DNA from: Schizochytrium sp. CCTCC M209059
Taxonomy: Eukaryota > Sar > Bigyra > Thraustochytrida > Thraustochytriidae
DNA length: 64,000 nucleotides
Direction: 5' to 3'
NCBI GenBank assembly: GCA_000818945.1
Contig: KN805416.1
Span: 1-64,000, forward strand
Shown here: piece by piece, positions 46,746-56,518 of the stretch
How positions within the stretch are numbered: position 1 is the first letter of the stretch
Layout: every line of letters begins with the position of its first letter
Notes under the pieces: generated by a model
Told to the model about the DNA's origin: nothing
The model's input: only the letters and a program-made list of their open reading frames with translations
Databases searched by the model: none
Position numbers and translations under genes: made by a program

Positions 46746-47771
46746 ATGGCGTCAGTGAATGTGACGGATATCAAGGTGCTCAACAACCCCGGCGCGTTCA
46801 CGGACGATTTCAGGTTCGAGGTCACCTTTGAGTGCGTCAAGGAGCTGAGCGCGGACCTTGAATGGCGATTAACCTATGTAGGCTCGCCCGACAGCGAAGA
46901 CTGTGACCAGGAGCTCGAGTCTGTGCTGGTCGGGCCCGTTCCGCTGGGCGTGAACCGCTTCGAGCTCGTGACGCCGCCGCCGGACCACACAAAAATTCCG
47001 CGCGATGACCTTTTGGGCGTCACTGTCTGCCTGCTGGCCTGCTTGTACAAGGACAAAGAGTTTATTCGTGTCGGCTATTATGTGAACAACGAGTACGACG
47101 ACCCCGATGCTGAGAAACTCAAACCTAGCGAAGATCAGCTCGGCATGGCCATTGACGACAGCGACAACGAGGATGAGGAAGAGGAGGAGGAGGAGGAAGA
47201 AGAGGAGGACGAAGAAGAGGAGGACGAAGACGATGATGACGATGATGATGACGACGACGAGGAAGAGGAAGAGGAGGAAGATGATGAAGCGGGCGAAAAC
47301 ACAACCGACGCCACGAAAAAGAAAAAGCAAAAGAAGGCCAAGAAGAAGAGCAAAAAGGCAGAGGATGCTGGTGCAGGCGAGGACGAGGACGCCGCTGCAC
47401 TAGAAGAAGTTGAAGACGAGGAGAATGACAACGAAAACGACAAGAGTGCGGCAGAAAAATCGAGCGCCAAGGAATCGGGAGACAACCTTCGTGGCTCCAG
47501 CTCATCTCGCAACCGCGTCAATGCTCCGGAGGAGGCTCCTGCAGCCAAACGCATCAAACTCGACGGAGACGGCGACGAGACCGAGACCAAACCAGAGAGC
47601 AGCGTTAAGGAGACCGCCACTGCGGAAAAGGACGGTGAAGAGAATGACAAGGAGGTTACCACGAAGCCGGAGAGTCTGCAGCTTCCGGCCAAGTTTTCCG
47701 TGGATAAGATTAGGCGACATATTCTTGATGACAAGCCGCGTATCACGCGCATCATGATCGACTGGGAATAA
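46746..47771 (+). CDS. ASF1: Histone chaperone ASF1 with acidic insertion inside the core
   Basis: A 341-residue H3-H4 chaperone. The immunoglobulin-like core is unmistakable at 1-120: VTFECVKELSADLEWRLTYV, DQELESVLVGPVP, LLGVTVCLLACLYKDKEF, then IRVGYYVNNEY. In ASF1 proteins the last core strands follow within about 20 residues. Here residues about 127-313 are instead an acidic, Glu/Asp- then Lys-rich insertion, and the missing end of the core (VDKIRRHILDDKPRITRIMI, to the final IDWE) is the actual C-terminus (319-341). In yeast the acidic tail comes after the core; here it is inside it. Coding of the acidic run is GAG/GAA/GAC/GAT-rich (about 47165-47290). The ATG at 46746 is the first in frame and starts like other ASF1 proteins. 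Confidence 0.95.
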   Translation: MASVNVTDIKVLNNPGAFTDDFRFEVTFECVKELSADLEWRLTYVGSPDSEDCDQELESVLVGPVPLGVNRFELVTPPPDHTKIPRDDLLGVTVCLLACLYKDKEFIRVGYYVNNEYDDPDAEKLKPSEDQLGMAIDDSDNEDEEEEEEEEEEEDEEEEDEDDDDDDDDDDEEEEEEEDDEAGENTTDATKKKKQKKAKKKSKKAEDAGAGEDEDAAALEEVEDEENDNENDKSAAEKSSAKESGDNLRGSSSSRNRVNAPEEAPAAKRIKLDGDGDETETKPESSVKETATAEKDGEENDKEVTTKPESLQLPAKFSVDKIRRHILDDKPRITRIMIDWE

Positions 47772-48462
47772 ACTTTTGACGAGAGGTGCGCGAGTGTTTT
47801 TATTTGCATTTGAAAAGCTCTGTCGACGAACTGTCGGGATCGCTTGCTACGTTTGCATACCATCACGCGTCGACGCACGCCGCCAAGTAAAATGAGTTCG
47901 CCAGACAAGCAAGTCGTACGACTGCTTCGTGCGGGTTTCTAGCAGATCAGGACGACACCCTTTGCTGGCATGCTTGTCTGTGCCCGGATGGATTCTGATT
48001 CGTGGTGCCGCTCTGCCTTTTTTTGTTGTGCACACATTTTTTGTGCGAATGGTTGCATGCTACGTTTACGAATGTGATGTTGCAAGCAAGCAAGTGAGAG
48101 AAAATTAATCAATGAAGAAATGATTGTATGAACCAAGTAGGGGAAAAAGGAACTTGAAGCGCCACATGAAATCCAAAAATCTAACAAAAATCATCGTGTT
48201 TTTAAAGAGACAAATTTGTTCATTTCATTCACAGTGAGTGTTGCGCAGATGTCGAGATTGCTGCGAGTTGCTTGCTATGCTTGATCGGCAACGAAGCAAG
48301 AAAACAAGCGAGCAATGTATTCAATGAATACTCAATGTGCGTTTGTTCTCACAGCGCTCTCTTGTTCAGATTCCTGACTCAAAGCGTTTTCCTCTGCTCA
48401 GTCGACAACCGTGCACGAAAGCGGAAGAAAGAGAAACTCGGATCAGTTCATCATAAATTTGC
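47772..48462. other. Convergent intergenic region
   Basis: 0.69 kb between ASF1 and the XRCC3-like gene, both ending here. It is AT-richer than its surroundings. An imperfect direct repeat (TCATTCACAGTG...TTGCGCAGAT) occurs at about 48225-48250 and again at 48463-48484, the second copy covering the XRCC3 stop. No gene is seen. Confidence 0.5.
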
Positions 48463-49593
48463 TCATTCACAGTGTTGCGCAGATCTCAATGATGTCGCAA
48501 TCTGCTGCTTAGCGCGCGACTGCGCTACCAGAGGTGTTACGGGTGGCGACGCGGCCAAAGCCGAAGTCGAGGCTGACAGCGACGAGGTTGAAGATGCAAG
48601 TGACGCCGGCGTCGATGACGCAGGCTCGCACGCACAAAGGCCATGATGCGTGACACAATAGGAAATACACATATCCGGAATGGCCGGTGAGAAAAGTACA
48701 GAGAGCGTACGACGAGACGGACTTGGGCGCGAGAGCATGATGCGCGTGTTGACACAATTTGACCACGTAAGACCCAAGGCTGCGTGAAGATCCCGCGAGC
48801 CCGCAGATACCTGATTGACCACCACGATACAGCACGAGTAGATGTCGCTGAGTTCTTTGAGCCGTCTTGCAATGCGAAGAAACCACTGACTTCGCTGCAA
48901 TAAACTCTCCCTACTTGATCCGCCTCTTGCGATCGTGTCACCGCCAAGCCGGAGTACTGCAGCGAGAGAGTCGACCACCACGAGCCGCACGGGGCCACGC
49001 CCCCGCTTGTCTTCCGCGAGACTTGCCTTTGCTAAGAGTTGAGGCAAACCTTCCTCTAACGTTTGCGAGAGGCGTTCCTGATCATGAATCTCCTTGACAA
49101 GAACTCGGTCGAAAACGTGCTCCTCGCGCACCGTTTGCCCTTGGACGCCCCATGATGCGGCGCAGCTTGCGCCAGGCGTGCGATAACTTGCGAGAATGCC
49201 GCGAAGACGCGCTGTCGGGGCGCGTCCTTCTGTGCAAATGTACACGCTGCGACCCGCAAGTTGTCCTTCTCGTTTGAGCAAGGCGCTCGCGAGGAGGCGA
49301 AGCACGAGCTGCGTCTTGCCGCAGCCCGCCTCGCCGCAGACTTCGGTGATGCCCGTGGGCAGCAGGCCGCCCCCAAGCGCAGCGTCGAGCGCTGCGCACC
49401 CGGTCGGAACCCGTTCCGCGGTCCCCGCCGCTGCTTTTGCCCGCGTCCATAGCTCGAGCGCCGTTCGAGGTCGAGGACACGCAGGTCCTCGCGGCCGCGG
49501 TCGACGTCCTGCGCCGCGCTCGCCGCCTTTCGCCGCGTCCTGAGCGCCGCGGAGTCGGCGTCGGTGTTCCGCATCGCGCGCCGTGGCCGCCAT
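48463..49593 (-). CDS. XRCC3: RAD51 paralogue, XRCC3-like
   Basis: A 376-residue RecA-fold ATPase of homologous recombination; XRCC3 works with RAD51C in strand exchange and resolution. The N-terminus is a short basic region, then TALELWTRAK and RVPTGCAALDAALGGGLLPTGITEV, typical for XRCC3. Walker A is GEAGCGKT at 87-94. Walker B is the strand RLVVVDSLAAV. The SQWFLRIARRLKELSD helix and CIVVVNQVS follow, then LGLTWSNCVNTRIMLSR, a block well conserved in XRCC3. The C-terminus is Ser/Ala-rich. The usual N-terminal helix-hairpin region is shortened. I took the ATG at 49593; the frame is open slightly upstream without ATG. Overlapping Arg-rich frames at 49056-49987 are artefacts. Confidence 0.88.
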   Translation of the reverse strand: MAATARDAEHRRRLRGAQDAAKGGERGAGRRPRPRGPACPRPRTALELWTRAKAAAGTAERVPTGCAALDAALGGGLLPTGITEVCGEAGCGKTQLVLRLLASALLKREGQLAGRSVYICTEGRAPTARLRGILASYRTPGASCAASWGVQGQTVREEHVFDRVLVKEIHDQERLSQTLEEGLPQLLAKASLAEDKRGRGPVRLVVVDSLAAVLRLGGDTIARGGSSRESLLQRSQWFLRIARRLKELSDIYSCCIVVVNQVSAGSRDLHAALGLTWSNCVNTRIMLSRPSPSRRTLSVLFSPAIPDMCISYCVTHHGLCACEPASSTPASLASSTSSLSASTSALAASPPVTPLVAQSRAKQQIATSLRSAQHCE

Positions 49594-50768
49594 GCCCCGC
49601 GCCGCCAAGGGGTCTTGCTGCTTTCTCGGGCCTCAGGGCGCGCCGCCGGCCCCGGCGACGCAGCGGCGAGCGAGCGCGGGCGCAGACGAGGCCGACGTCG
49701 CAGGCGAAGGCGCCAGCGCCAGGCAGACTGGTCCTCCGCGCGCGTCCTCCGTCTCGAGATCGAATTCGGGTATGGATGGATGAACGATTGGAGGACTCGC
49801 CGCGACGAGAGCCCCGATGGGAAAAACCGCGCGCGTTGAAGACCCTCTTCATACGCAGGCGTGCGCGCGGAGCGGAGGAGAGGGCCACGCGTCCGCAGCG
49901 GCGCCTGCAGCTGTCGTTGAAGAGGTCGAGCCGCGCAGCTGGCGAAGCGAAAGCTGGACGCCAAGGAACCACTCGCCTCAAGTTCAAGTTGGCTGGTTTG
50001 TTTAGTAGGGGCCCATCATGCGGAACCCAGCCGAGCCTGAGACCGCAAGTGCGGCCAGCATAACTTGTGGAGGAAGCGATGTGCCAGCATCGACGTTTTC
50101 ATTATTGTTGTTTCTGCATACAGTCCATCTTGTTGTTTCTTCCTTGTCCGCGCTCGCAATGATGCTCGACACGCGTAATCATTTTCCATCTTTGGTCGTC
50201 TTTGGATGAGAAATCTCGATGCCGGGTCAGGAGAATGTCAAGAAGACTAAACCTGCCGTCCACCGCAAGCAACCCTCCTCCACCATGAACATAGGGATCT
50301 CTTTATAGGCCTTAGGCCAAGCCATCATTTGTTGCTCCCAAGGTATCACTCGTGCCACAAATTTGTCGGGCTGTCTGTAAATCCTAAATAGCTAGCTAGC
50401 TAGCTAATTACAACTGGCTAGGCGGGGGCGCGGGCCGTCAGTGTCGAATCCATCAAGTACAGTCAACCACTGCCGGCGCCAACTCAGATGCGAGAAATAG
50501 GCTGCGAACTTGGCTTGGAACTCGGAAGTTGGGAAAAAAAGTGTCTCCAACGGATAGCTTGCTTGCGCAGTACTTGGTTCTCTTTTCACATTGAGAGCGC
50601 GACGGGTCGACCGGCCAGAGCGAGCGCGTGCGCGTGAGCGCGAGTGGCGCGACGTGCAGTCGCGTTCTTTGTCGCGCACGCGGGGCGTGCGTGGGGTGGC
50701 CGGGAGCCGCAGCTCGTCTCTCCCACGACCGCGCGGCGGCAGAGCCGAGGCCGGCCGCCGCCGCCGTC
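49594..50768. other. Divergent intergenic region, XRCC3 / outer-arm docking protein
   Basis: 1.17 kb. The left half is GC-rich with Arg-rich frames that look artefactual. Near 50307-50318 is an AGGCCTTAGGCC palindrome; near 50389-50407 is a GCTA tetranucleotide run. The right end is the 5' UTR of the docking protein. I see no gene here. Confidence 0.5.
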
Positions 50769-53225
50769 ATGAGGCCTGGCACCGCCCCGAGCGGAGGGTC
50801 TCGAGGTTCAATGGAGGCCTCCATGCTGGCGCTCCTCGATACCCTGCAGACGGACGAGGAGCGCGCGCGTCCAAAAAGCTCGGCGGCGAAGACGCGCGGG
50901 GGGAAACAGGGCAAGAGCGCTGGCAAGACAAAGACAAAGATCACCGCCAAGAGCGTCGGCAAGACGCACCACCACCATGATGGCAACGATTTCGTGCAAA
51001 AAGGGTCTTCTCAGCTACAGCATGGCCGCGCCAGCACGGCCAAGGCGCGCAAACGTCGCGACAAGCGAAAGGAGAAGCGCGAGCGGGACTTTGCACAGAT
51101 GATGCTCATAAATCCTCAGCAACTGGCCATCATGATGGGCGCCATGGGCGGTGCCTCGATGGTGCGAAAGGGCGGCAGAGCCAAGGATGCCAGCACAAGT
51201 AGCGGGAAAAGACTCGCAAAACCTGGCGACGGGCCCGGTTTACCTGGTGGTGTAGGGTCTCCTGCCGCCAATGGTGCCGAACGGAAGGAGGTCGGGGCTG
51301 CGCGCAATGGCAAGCCCGGCATCCCAGGCGCGGACACACCAAAGGATTTAGCAGAAAAGCAGGCCAACGTTGACAAGCTTGCCTCAAAAGCAGACTTGCT
51401 GGAGGTCAAGCTCATCAAGCACACACGCGCAATTGAGAGCGTTCGCAGGCAGATGGTCGAGGAAAAGAGAAAACGACGCGAAATGGGCGGCGTCAAGGCT
51501 TATCGCATGATTCAGAACCAAAAGGCCAAACAGCAGCAGATTCTCGAAAACAGACTCAACAAACTCAACATGCGATCCAGTGAGCTCGAAGCAAGGAACG
51601 GTGATGTTGTGCGAGCGATCAACGCGCGAAGACTCGAACGTCAAACCTTTGAGCGCAGCTATAAAAAACTCAAACGGGCTTTTCGCGCCAAGCAGCGCGA
51701 GATGGCGGCCATGCTGGCGCAAAGCAACGTCGCCTATGAGGGCAGGCAAGAGGCCCTCAAGCAGCTGCAGGATGCCACAGATCGTGCTCAGCTCGAAGAG
51801 GAAGCTTTTGCTCGAGAGTATGCAGAGCTTGGCTCTGTGGTTCAAGAGCAGGCGCAGATTAAGTCGTACGTCCAGCAAACAGCCATTAAGCGCAAAGAAA
51901 AGCAGCTCGCTGAGCGCATTGCTGCAGGCAATCTCGATGCCGAAGAGGAGGCCATGCTCAAGAGCAAGCTTTCCACGCTCAGCCGCGAGCTTAAAAAGCA
52001 AGTCGAAAACATTAGTGTCTCGAATGAGAGTATTCAATCCTACGAGGAGGCCTTTGAAAAGTTGTACGCCTCGACTGGGATTCGCGACATGAACGCCATT
52101 GTCGAACAATTTGTCCGCAATGAGGACAGTAATTTTGCATTATACAATCATGTACAACAAATCACGCGCGATATCGAGCGCGACGAGGATCAGCTGCGTC
52201 GCATCAATGGCGAAATGGAAAAGTACAAAAAGGAGCTCAGTCAAAACGAGGGCCATCGTGAGCGCATCGTGGCCGATTTGGAGCAGCGCCTCGAGCGCTA
52301 TCTTGCGCAGATATCCTCGCTTTCGGAACAAATTGTTGACAACGAGCAGAGTCTTGAGGCCATTTGCCAAGCCACCGAAAATCTCTTTTTCCGCATCGGA
52401 TGTCCAGAGATGCGCGGACTGGAGCAGTTTCGCGCTCCCGAAATTGTCGGCGTGCCCATGGAGAGTACAACGTCGCTCGTTCCCCGCGACGCGAATAGCG
52501 TGGCAGCTGCGAGATTGAGCATGTCGTCGCCGACGCGTTCGCGGAGTATCGCGCGCAAGGTCAATCACTCGAGCACCTCTTCCTCTGCGGGCTCGCCTCC
52601 ACTAGGACCTGGATCAAGGACCTCGTCTGTCTCGTCTTTCAAATTTCCATTATCGCCGTCCGCCCCGGATGCAGGCTCGGACCAGCCGCGACACTCTACA
52701 ATGCAAAGTGAGCTTTCAACTCCAGCAGGAGCGGGGGCCGCTGCCGTCGTGGCCACCAAGGCTGCAAAGAAGGAATTGAACGGCTTGCAACAAAAAGATG
52801 GCGATACTGCACTCATTTTGCGTCTTGGAAACAAGGTCACGGAAGCCAATATCATGGTTTATCTCGGAACAATCGAGCAGCGAACGACCGAGATTATGCA
52901 ACTTTACCGCAAGTTCTGCATCAAGGCACAGCCGACGTTCAAGGGTGCCGAAAGGCTATCTATTTCTGGCGTTGTTGTTCCTGCGTTGCCGCGCAGTACG
53001 CTCAAGCTCGATGTCCAGGTACCTTCATGCAAGCGCGTGAAAAATCGCCAAGACCGTCAAGTCCACATGGGCGAAGTCGGTTCCAGAAGTATCTTGGACC
53101 GTGCAACTAATGTCGATGAGGACGATGACGACGACGACGACATTGATGATGAGCGACCCTTTTCCTCTGAGCAGCTGCGAGAAATGACAGTTCGCGAGAA
53201 TCTTCCCGTCGAACCAGCCTTCTAG
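50769..53225 (+). CDS. Outer dynein arm docking complex coiled-coil protein (CCDC63/CCDC114, DC2-like)
   Basis: An 818-residue protein resembling the docking-complex subunit DC2 (ODA1) of Chlamydomonas and CCDC63/CCDC114 (ODAD1) of animals, which anchors outer dynein arms to doublet microtubules. The first roughly 200 residues are basic and disordered. The coiled coil starts near 210 and includes GGVKAYRMIQNQKAKQQQIL, LNMRSSELEARNGDVVRAIN and the block KLYASTGIRDMNAIVEQFV with FALYNHVQQITRDIERDEDQL, which is the family's most diagnostic region. It ends near residue 560. The tail is Ser/Pro-rich, then short helical with an acidic Asp run near the end. The first ATG in the frame that gives a sensible start is 50769. 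It sits convergent to the outer-arm intermediate chain gene. Confidence 0.85.
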   Translation: MRPGTAPSGGSRGSMEASMLALLDTLQTDEERARPKSSAAKTRGGKQGKSAGKTKTKITAKSVGKTHHHHDGNDFVQKGSSQLQHGRASTAKARKRRDKRKEKRERDFAQMMLINPQQLAIMMGAMGGASMVRKGGRAKDASTSSGKRLAKPGDGPGLPGGVGSPAANGAERKEVGAARNGKPGIPGADTPKDLAEKQANVDKLASKADLLEVKLIKHTRAIESVRRQMVEEKRKRREMGGVKAYRMIQNQKAKQQQILENRLNKLNMRSSELEARNGDVVRAINARRLERQTFERSYKKLKRAFRAKQREMAAMLAQSNVAYEGRQEALKQLQDATDRAQLEEEAFAREYAELGSVVQEQAQIKSYVQQTAIKRKEKQLAERIAAGNLDAEEEAMLKSKLSTLSRELKKQVENISVSNESIQSYEEAFEKLYASTGIRDMNAIVEQFVRNEDSNFALYNHVQQITRDIERDEDQLRRINGEMEKYKKELSQNEGHRERIVADLEQRLERYLAQISSLSEQIVDNEQSLEAICQATENLFFRIGCPEMRGLEQFRAPEIVGVPMESTTSLVPRDANSVAAARLSMSSPTRSRSIARKVNHSSTSSSAGSPPLGPGSRTSSVSSFKFPLSPSAPDAGSDQPRHSTMQSELSTPAGAGAAAVVATKAAKKELNGLQQKDGDTALILRLGNKVTEANIMVYLGTIEQRTTEIMQLYRKFCIKAQPTFKGAERLSISGVVVPALPRSTLKLDVQVPSCKRVKNRQDRQVHMGEVGSRSILDRATNVDEDDDDDDDIDDERPFSSEQLREMTVRENLPVEPAF

Positions 53226-53694
53226 CTAGGTGAGTATTATGTCTTTGGTTTTCAGTCTTTTTTCCCATCTTTTACAGCGACGACTTCGACTCAGCAGACT
53301 TGTATAGGCCAATCAATCATTTATGGCGCATTTTTGAGTCGTCCATTCGCGGTATTGATCGGTGTAAACTGGAAAAGGAAGAAGAGGTAGCCCATTCTCC
53401 TTTGCAACGCGGCTTGGCCCTCCTCCTCCTCTCGGCGTGTCGCTTCGAGCGCGTGCGGAGAACATTCGCATGCCCCCCCTCTTCTCCTTCCTTGTCGCGC
53501 GTGAGTCGCTGTTGTCGCTGTTGCTGGTCGCTGTCACATCGAAGCTGCTGGCCACGAAAACCGTCCAACAAGTGGGTGTCTTTTCTTTTGTTGGAATACT
53601 TCGCATGTGTCATCAAGTTGAGATGAAGAAATGATTTTTACTTGTCAACAGTACACGCGTTCACATCGTGTGAAAGAAGAAAAGAATTGGTTAA
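53226..53694. other. Convergent intergenic region between two outer-arm genes
   Basis: 469 bp between two converging stop codons. It contains T-rich patches near 53255-53270 and a CCTCCTCCTC patch near 53420. No coding sequence is supported. Confidence 0.5.
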
Positions 53695-55620
53695 CTATTC
53701 TTTATGCTCGGCATCCGTCGCGCAATGGTTGCTGGACCCACTCGAAGTATTGTTTAGAGCTGCTGATGGTGACATGTCTGCAGCGGAAGGATCGTCACCC
53801 GCAAGCAATTCCGAAGCATCCTTTGCTTCGGTGGCGCCCGTCGAGGCATTTGCACCGGACTTGGAATTTGTGCTGGCAAGAGCAGCACTGGCAGCACCAC
53901 TGGGATCCTCCTCAGATTGGACAATTTTGAGAAAATCTTCGTCAAGTTTTTGCAAAAGAGCCGTCATTTCGGCCTGGGCTTCATCTTCGTTGCTTCCCTG
54001 GGCGGCCTGCTGGCTGGCCTGCTGAGCGATCTTTTGCTGTTTACGCGCAAGGTCACGCGATCGTACCTCGAGGTTCTTTTCACGCTTCGTCTCGCGCTCG
54101 AGCATGCCGGAAATAGCGACCTTCTCGTTCGACTGCTGAACAGCGAGAGAATCGCACACTTGCAAGAGAGAAACGGTGCCGTTGCGGTCGCCCACACCCA
54201 TGAGCTTGCCTTGCGCGTGCACGGAAATGGACGAAAGCGGCGCATCGCTGACTTTGTGGCTGTAGGCGACCTCGTTTTGCCGGTAAAAGTAGTCCCAAAA
54301 GTCGACGACACCGTCCTCGCGCGTGACGTAAAAGACGCCAGGGCGCGTTGGGCTCCAGCAGCCGCCCGTGAGGTACGCCGGATGGTACTTTGTAGTGAGA
54401 ATGGGCGTCTTGAGGTCCTCCATCCAAATACGCGCCGTCCAATCGCCAACAGTGAGGAAAAACTTGGAATGCACAGGGTTCCGCTGGATGGAGTAGATTG
54501 GGCCATGGTGGCGACCGGCCATGGTGTCATAGACCGTAATGCCGTTGTTGACTTTTTTGTTGCGCAGATTGACAGACATGACTACGCCCTGTTCCGTGCC
54601 CACAAGATACTTGGAGGGGCCGGCTTCTTGATTGTACTCCATCGATGTGGCGCCAAGAGTTGTGTTGGGCATATGAGGATGCTTGCCGGTGTCAAGTTCG
54701 ATGCGTTCGAGCGGCTCGCGAAGACGGCGTGTGTCCCACCATAGCATGGTACCATCACTTGAACAGCTGGCGCACAGATTCCCGGTCTTGGACGAGGTCC
54801 AAAAGACGTCATAGACGGGGTCATGGTGCGAGTTTTCAATCACGGAAGTCTCACAAGGTTTGGAGCCGCCCTTGCGAGAGTCAAAAAAGGTAATGAGTCC
54901 ATTGTACGATCCACCAACGAGCTGCTCGGGCTGTTTGGGATTGTAACGCAAACAGCAGAGAGGCGAGCTGGGCAAAAGCTCCATCTCGGGTGTATTGGGG
55001 TTTGTCACGTCCCAAATGTAGCTCTGCATCGGCAGCGCAGCGGCGTCTCCGAGGAAACGGGGGTCTTGGAATCGAAGCACACTGTACGTGACGGCAAGTC
55101 TGTTGCTGTCGGGCTGCCAATCGATGCTGGAGGCCGTTCGACGCACTTCGCTTGGGTCGCGAAACACAGCCAAGCCCTTGGCTGAGGGTGGCTCGCTGCT
55201 GTGGTCGATCCAGGTTCCCTCAAAGTACTCTTCGTAGATATCAATGGTGTTGTTTTGCATGGCGGCGCGCTCAATGACAGGCCCGAGGTCCTTGACAGTC
55301 TGTCGAAAGTCCTCGGTCTTTTCTACTTTTTTACGGTAACGCATCACGTCGGCTTTCTCGGTAGGATCAATGTCTTTGGGCCAGCCTCCCTCGCGATGCG
55401 TCATGTTCATGGTCTGACTTTTGGACACAAGTGTCGAGACGGCACTCAAGCTCGTCTCGCACGTGGTATCGAGCTCGATACTGCATGGGTTTTCTTCAAC
55501 AAAGTTCTCCTCGGAGGGCCGGTCGCTGCCAAAGTACTCGAGCTCGTTCACGTACGTTTCGCGAAGGTAGCTCGTATCCCTGCCGAACTTCTTTCGCACG
55601 TCCACGACGGAGGACTCCAT
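53695..55620 (-). CDS. DNAI2: Axonemal outer-arm dynein intermediate chain (DNAI2/IC2-type)
   Basis: A 641-residue WD-repeat protein; DNAI2 (Chlamydomonas IC69) is an intermediate chain at the base of the outer dynein arm. The N-terminus is typical: KKFGRDTSYLRETYVNELEY, MNMTHREGGWPKDIDPTEK and MRYRKKVEKTEDF. The seven-bladed WD propeller runs about 170-510; landmarks are ASSIDWQPDSNRLAVTY, DSRKGGSKPCETS, DVFWTSSKTG, CASCSSDGTMLWWDTRRL, KFFLTVGDWTARIWMED and GGCWSPTRPGVFYVT. A charged coiled coil and an Ala/Ser-rich tail close it. The ATG at 55620 is the first. It shares a 541-bp divergent region with the small TPR gene. Confidence 0.95.
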   Translation of the reverse strand: MESSVVDVRKKFGRDTSYLRETYVNELEYFGSDRPSEENFVEENPCSIELDTTCETSLSAVSTLVSKSQTMNMTHREGGWPKDIDPTEKADVMRYRKKVEKTEDFRQTVKDLGPVIERAAMQNNTIDIYEEYFEGTWIDHSSEPPSAKGLAVFRDPSEVRRTASSIDWQPDSNRLAVTYSVLRFQDPRFLGDAAALPMQSYIWDVTNPNTPEMELLPSSPLCCLRYNPKQPEQLVGGSYNGLITFFDSRKGGSKPCETSVIENSHHDPVYDVFWTSSKTGNLCASCSSDGTMLWWDTRRLREPLERIELDTGKHPHMPNTTLGATSMEYNQEAGPSKYLVGTEQGVVMSVNLRNKKVNNGITVYDTMAGRHHGPIYSIQRNPVHSKFFLTVGDWTARIWMEDLKTPILTTKYHPAYLTGGCWSPTRPGVFYVTREDGVVDFWDYFYRQNEVAYSHKVSDAPLSSISVHAQGKLMGVGDRNGTVSLLQVCDSLAVQQSNEKVAISGMLERETKREKNLEVRSRDLARKQQKIAQQASQQAAQGSNEDEAQAEMTALLQKLDEDFLKIVQSEEDPSGAASAALASTNSKSGANASTGATEAKDASELLAGDDPSAADMSPSAALNNTSSGSSNHCATDAEHKE

Positions 55621-56161
55621 CTTCGAAGCAGCGGCGGCGAAGCAGCGGCGGCGAAGGCGGTGACGAAGGCAGCGGCGAAGGCGGCGCTTGTGCTGCTGCT
55701 GCTGCTGCTGTTTCTGTTTCTGTTACTCCTTTTCGCGCTTGCAACCGCGGCAGAAAATGCAGAAGAGGCAGCGGCAGATGGTGTCGATACGCACGCAGTG
55801 CGCGACGAGTCAAGGGACAGGGTTTCCGAGGTGGGTGTGGACGGTCTCGTCCTGGGCATGCGTCGGCGCGCGAGCTCCTTGCGGCACCACGGAGACCGTT
55901 TGTTCGTGTGTCTGTCTGCAGGTGGGCTCCGTTGCCTCGACGTCGCGTCTACGGTCAATTAACATCTACATAGGGAAAACGGTAGGACATTAACGTCCCA
56001 CAACGGCACTCTTGTTCCTTTCTTGGTGAAAGCAGAGCAAGGCCAGGTAGAATAGAGCAGAGCAGAGCAGTCCAGTGCAGCGCAGTGCAGACTAGAGCAG
56101 TGCGCAAAGGGGCGGTCGCTCGCAAAAGAATACGCAAAGGTGTCTGCGTTGATTCGACCTG
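55621..56161. other. Divergent promoter region of DNAI2 and the small TPR gene
   Basis: 541 bp. GGCGAA/GCAGCG repeats lie directly upstream of DNAI2 (55628-55690), then a CTG run (about 55692-55712). Near 56051-56103 is an imperfect AGAGC/GTGCAG run. I searched by eye for an RFX X-box (GTNRCC near GGYAAC) and did not find a convincing one. Confidence 0.5.
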
Positions 56162-56518
56162 ATGAGCCAGCCAAGCGTATCAACGGCGACGGCGCCAGGT
56201 TCGGCGACGGCGGTAAAGGACGTTCTCATGCAGCGGATTGGGTTCTATCCGACGCACCCAGTAGCGTGGATGTATGCAGCTCGAGGACTTTACAAGCTCG
56301 GGGACTATCAGCTCTGTATCGAAGCGCTCTCGCACTGTCTGCGAAATCCCAAAACCCTCAAGGAGGCCCAGCATTTGCTCGGATTTTCACTCATGCACAT
56401 GAACCAGCCGGAGGCTGCAGCGGCGGCTTTTGGCAAGTCTGTTAAGATGGGAAATGAAACGGACTGGCAACCGCTCATCGAGCTTCATCTCGAACATCCA
56501 AATCTTGGCCAAAGATGA
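56162..56518 (+). CDS. Small TPR-repeat protein
   Basis: A 118-residue protein built of about two tetratricopeptide repeats: HPVAWMYAARGLYKLGDYQL, then KEAQHLLGFSLMHMNQPEAA with AAFGKSVKMG. The N-terminal 20 residues are Ser/Thr/Ala-rich. There is no signal or membrane segment. Short TPR proteins usually bind partner peptides; the partner here is unknown. The close divergent arrangement with DNAI2 suggests co-regulation and a flagellar link, which is inference. The ATG at 56162 is the first in frame. Confidence 0.75.
   Translation: MSQPSVSTATAPGSATAVKDVLMQRIGFYPTHPVAWMYAARGLYKLGDYQLCIEALSHCLRNPKTLKEAQHLLGFSLMHMNQPEAAAAAFGKSVKMGNETDWQPLIELHLEHPNLGQR

Noticed and set aside
48780..48830. Possible 31-nt GT...AG intron in XRCC3 after VVVNQ
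   Set aside because: Removal would shift the frame. The unspliced frame runs cleanly into the conserved LGLTWSNCVNTR block.
49056..49987. Two roughly 300-codon minus-strand frames overlapping XRCC3 and its upstream region
   Set aside because: They are very Arg/Ala/Ser-rich with no domain, overlap the well-supported XRCC3 frame and run into the GC-rich intergenic region.
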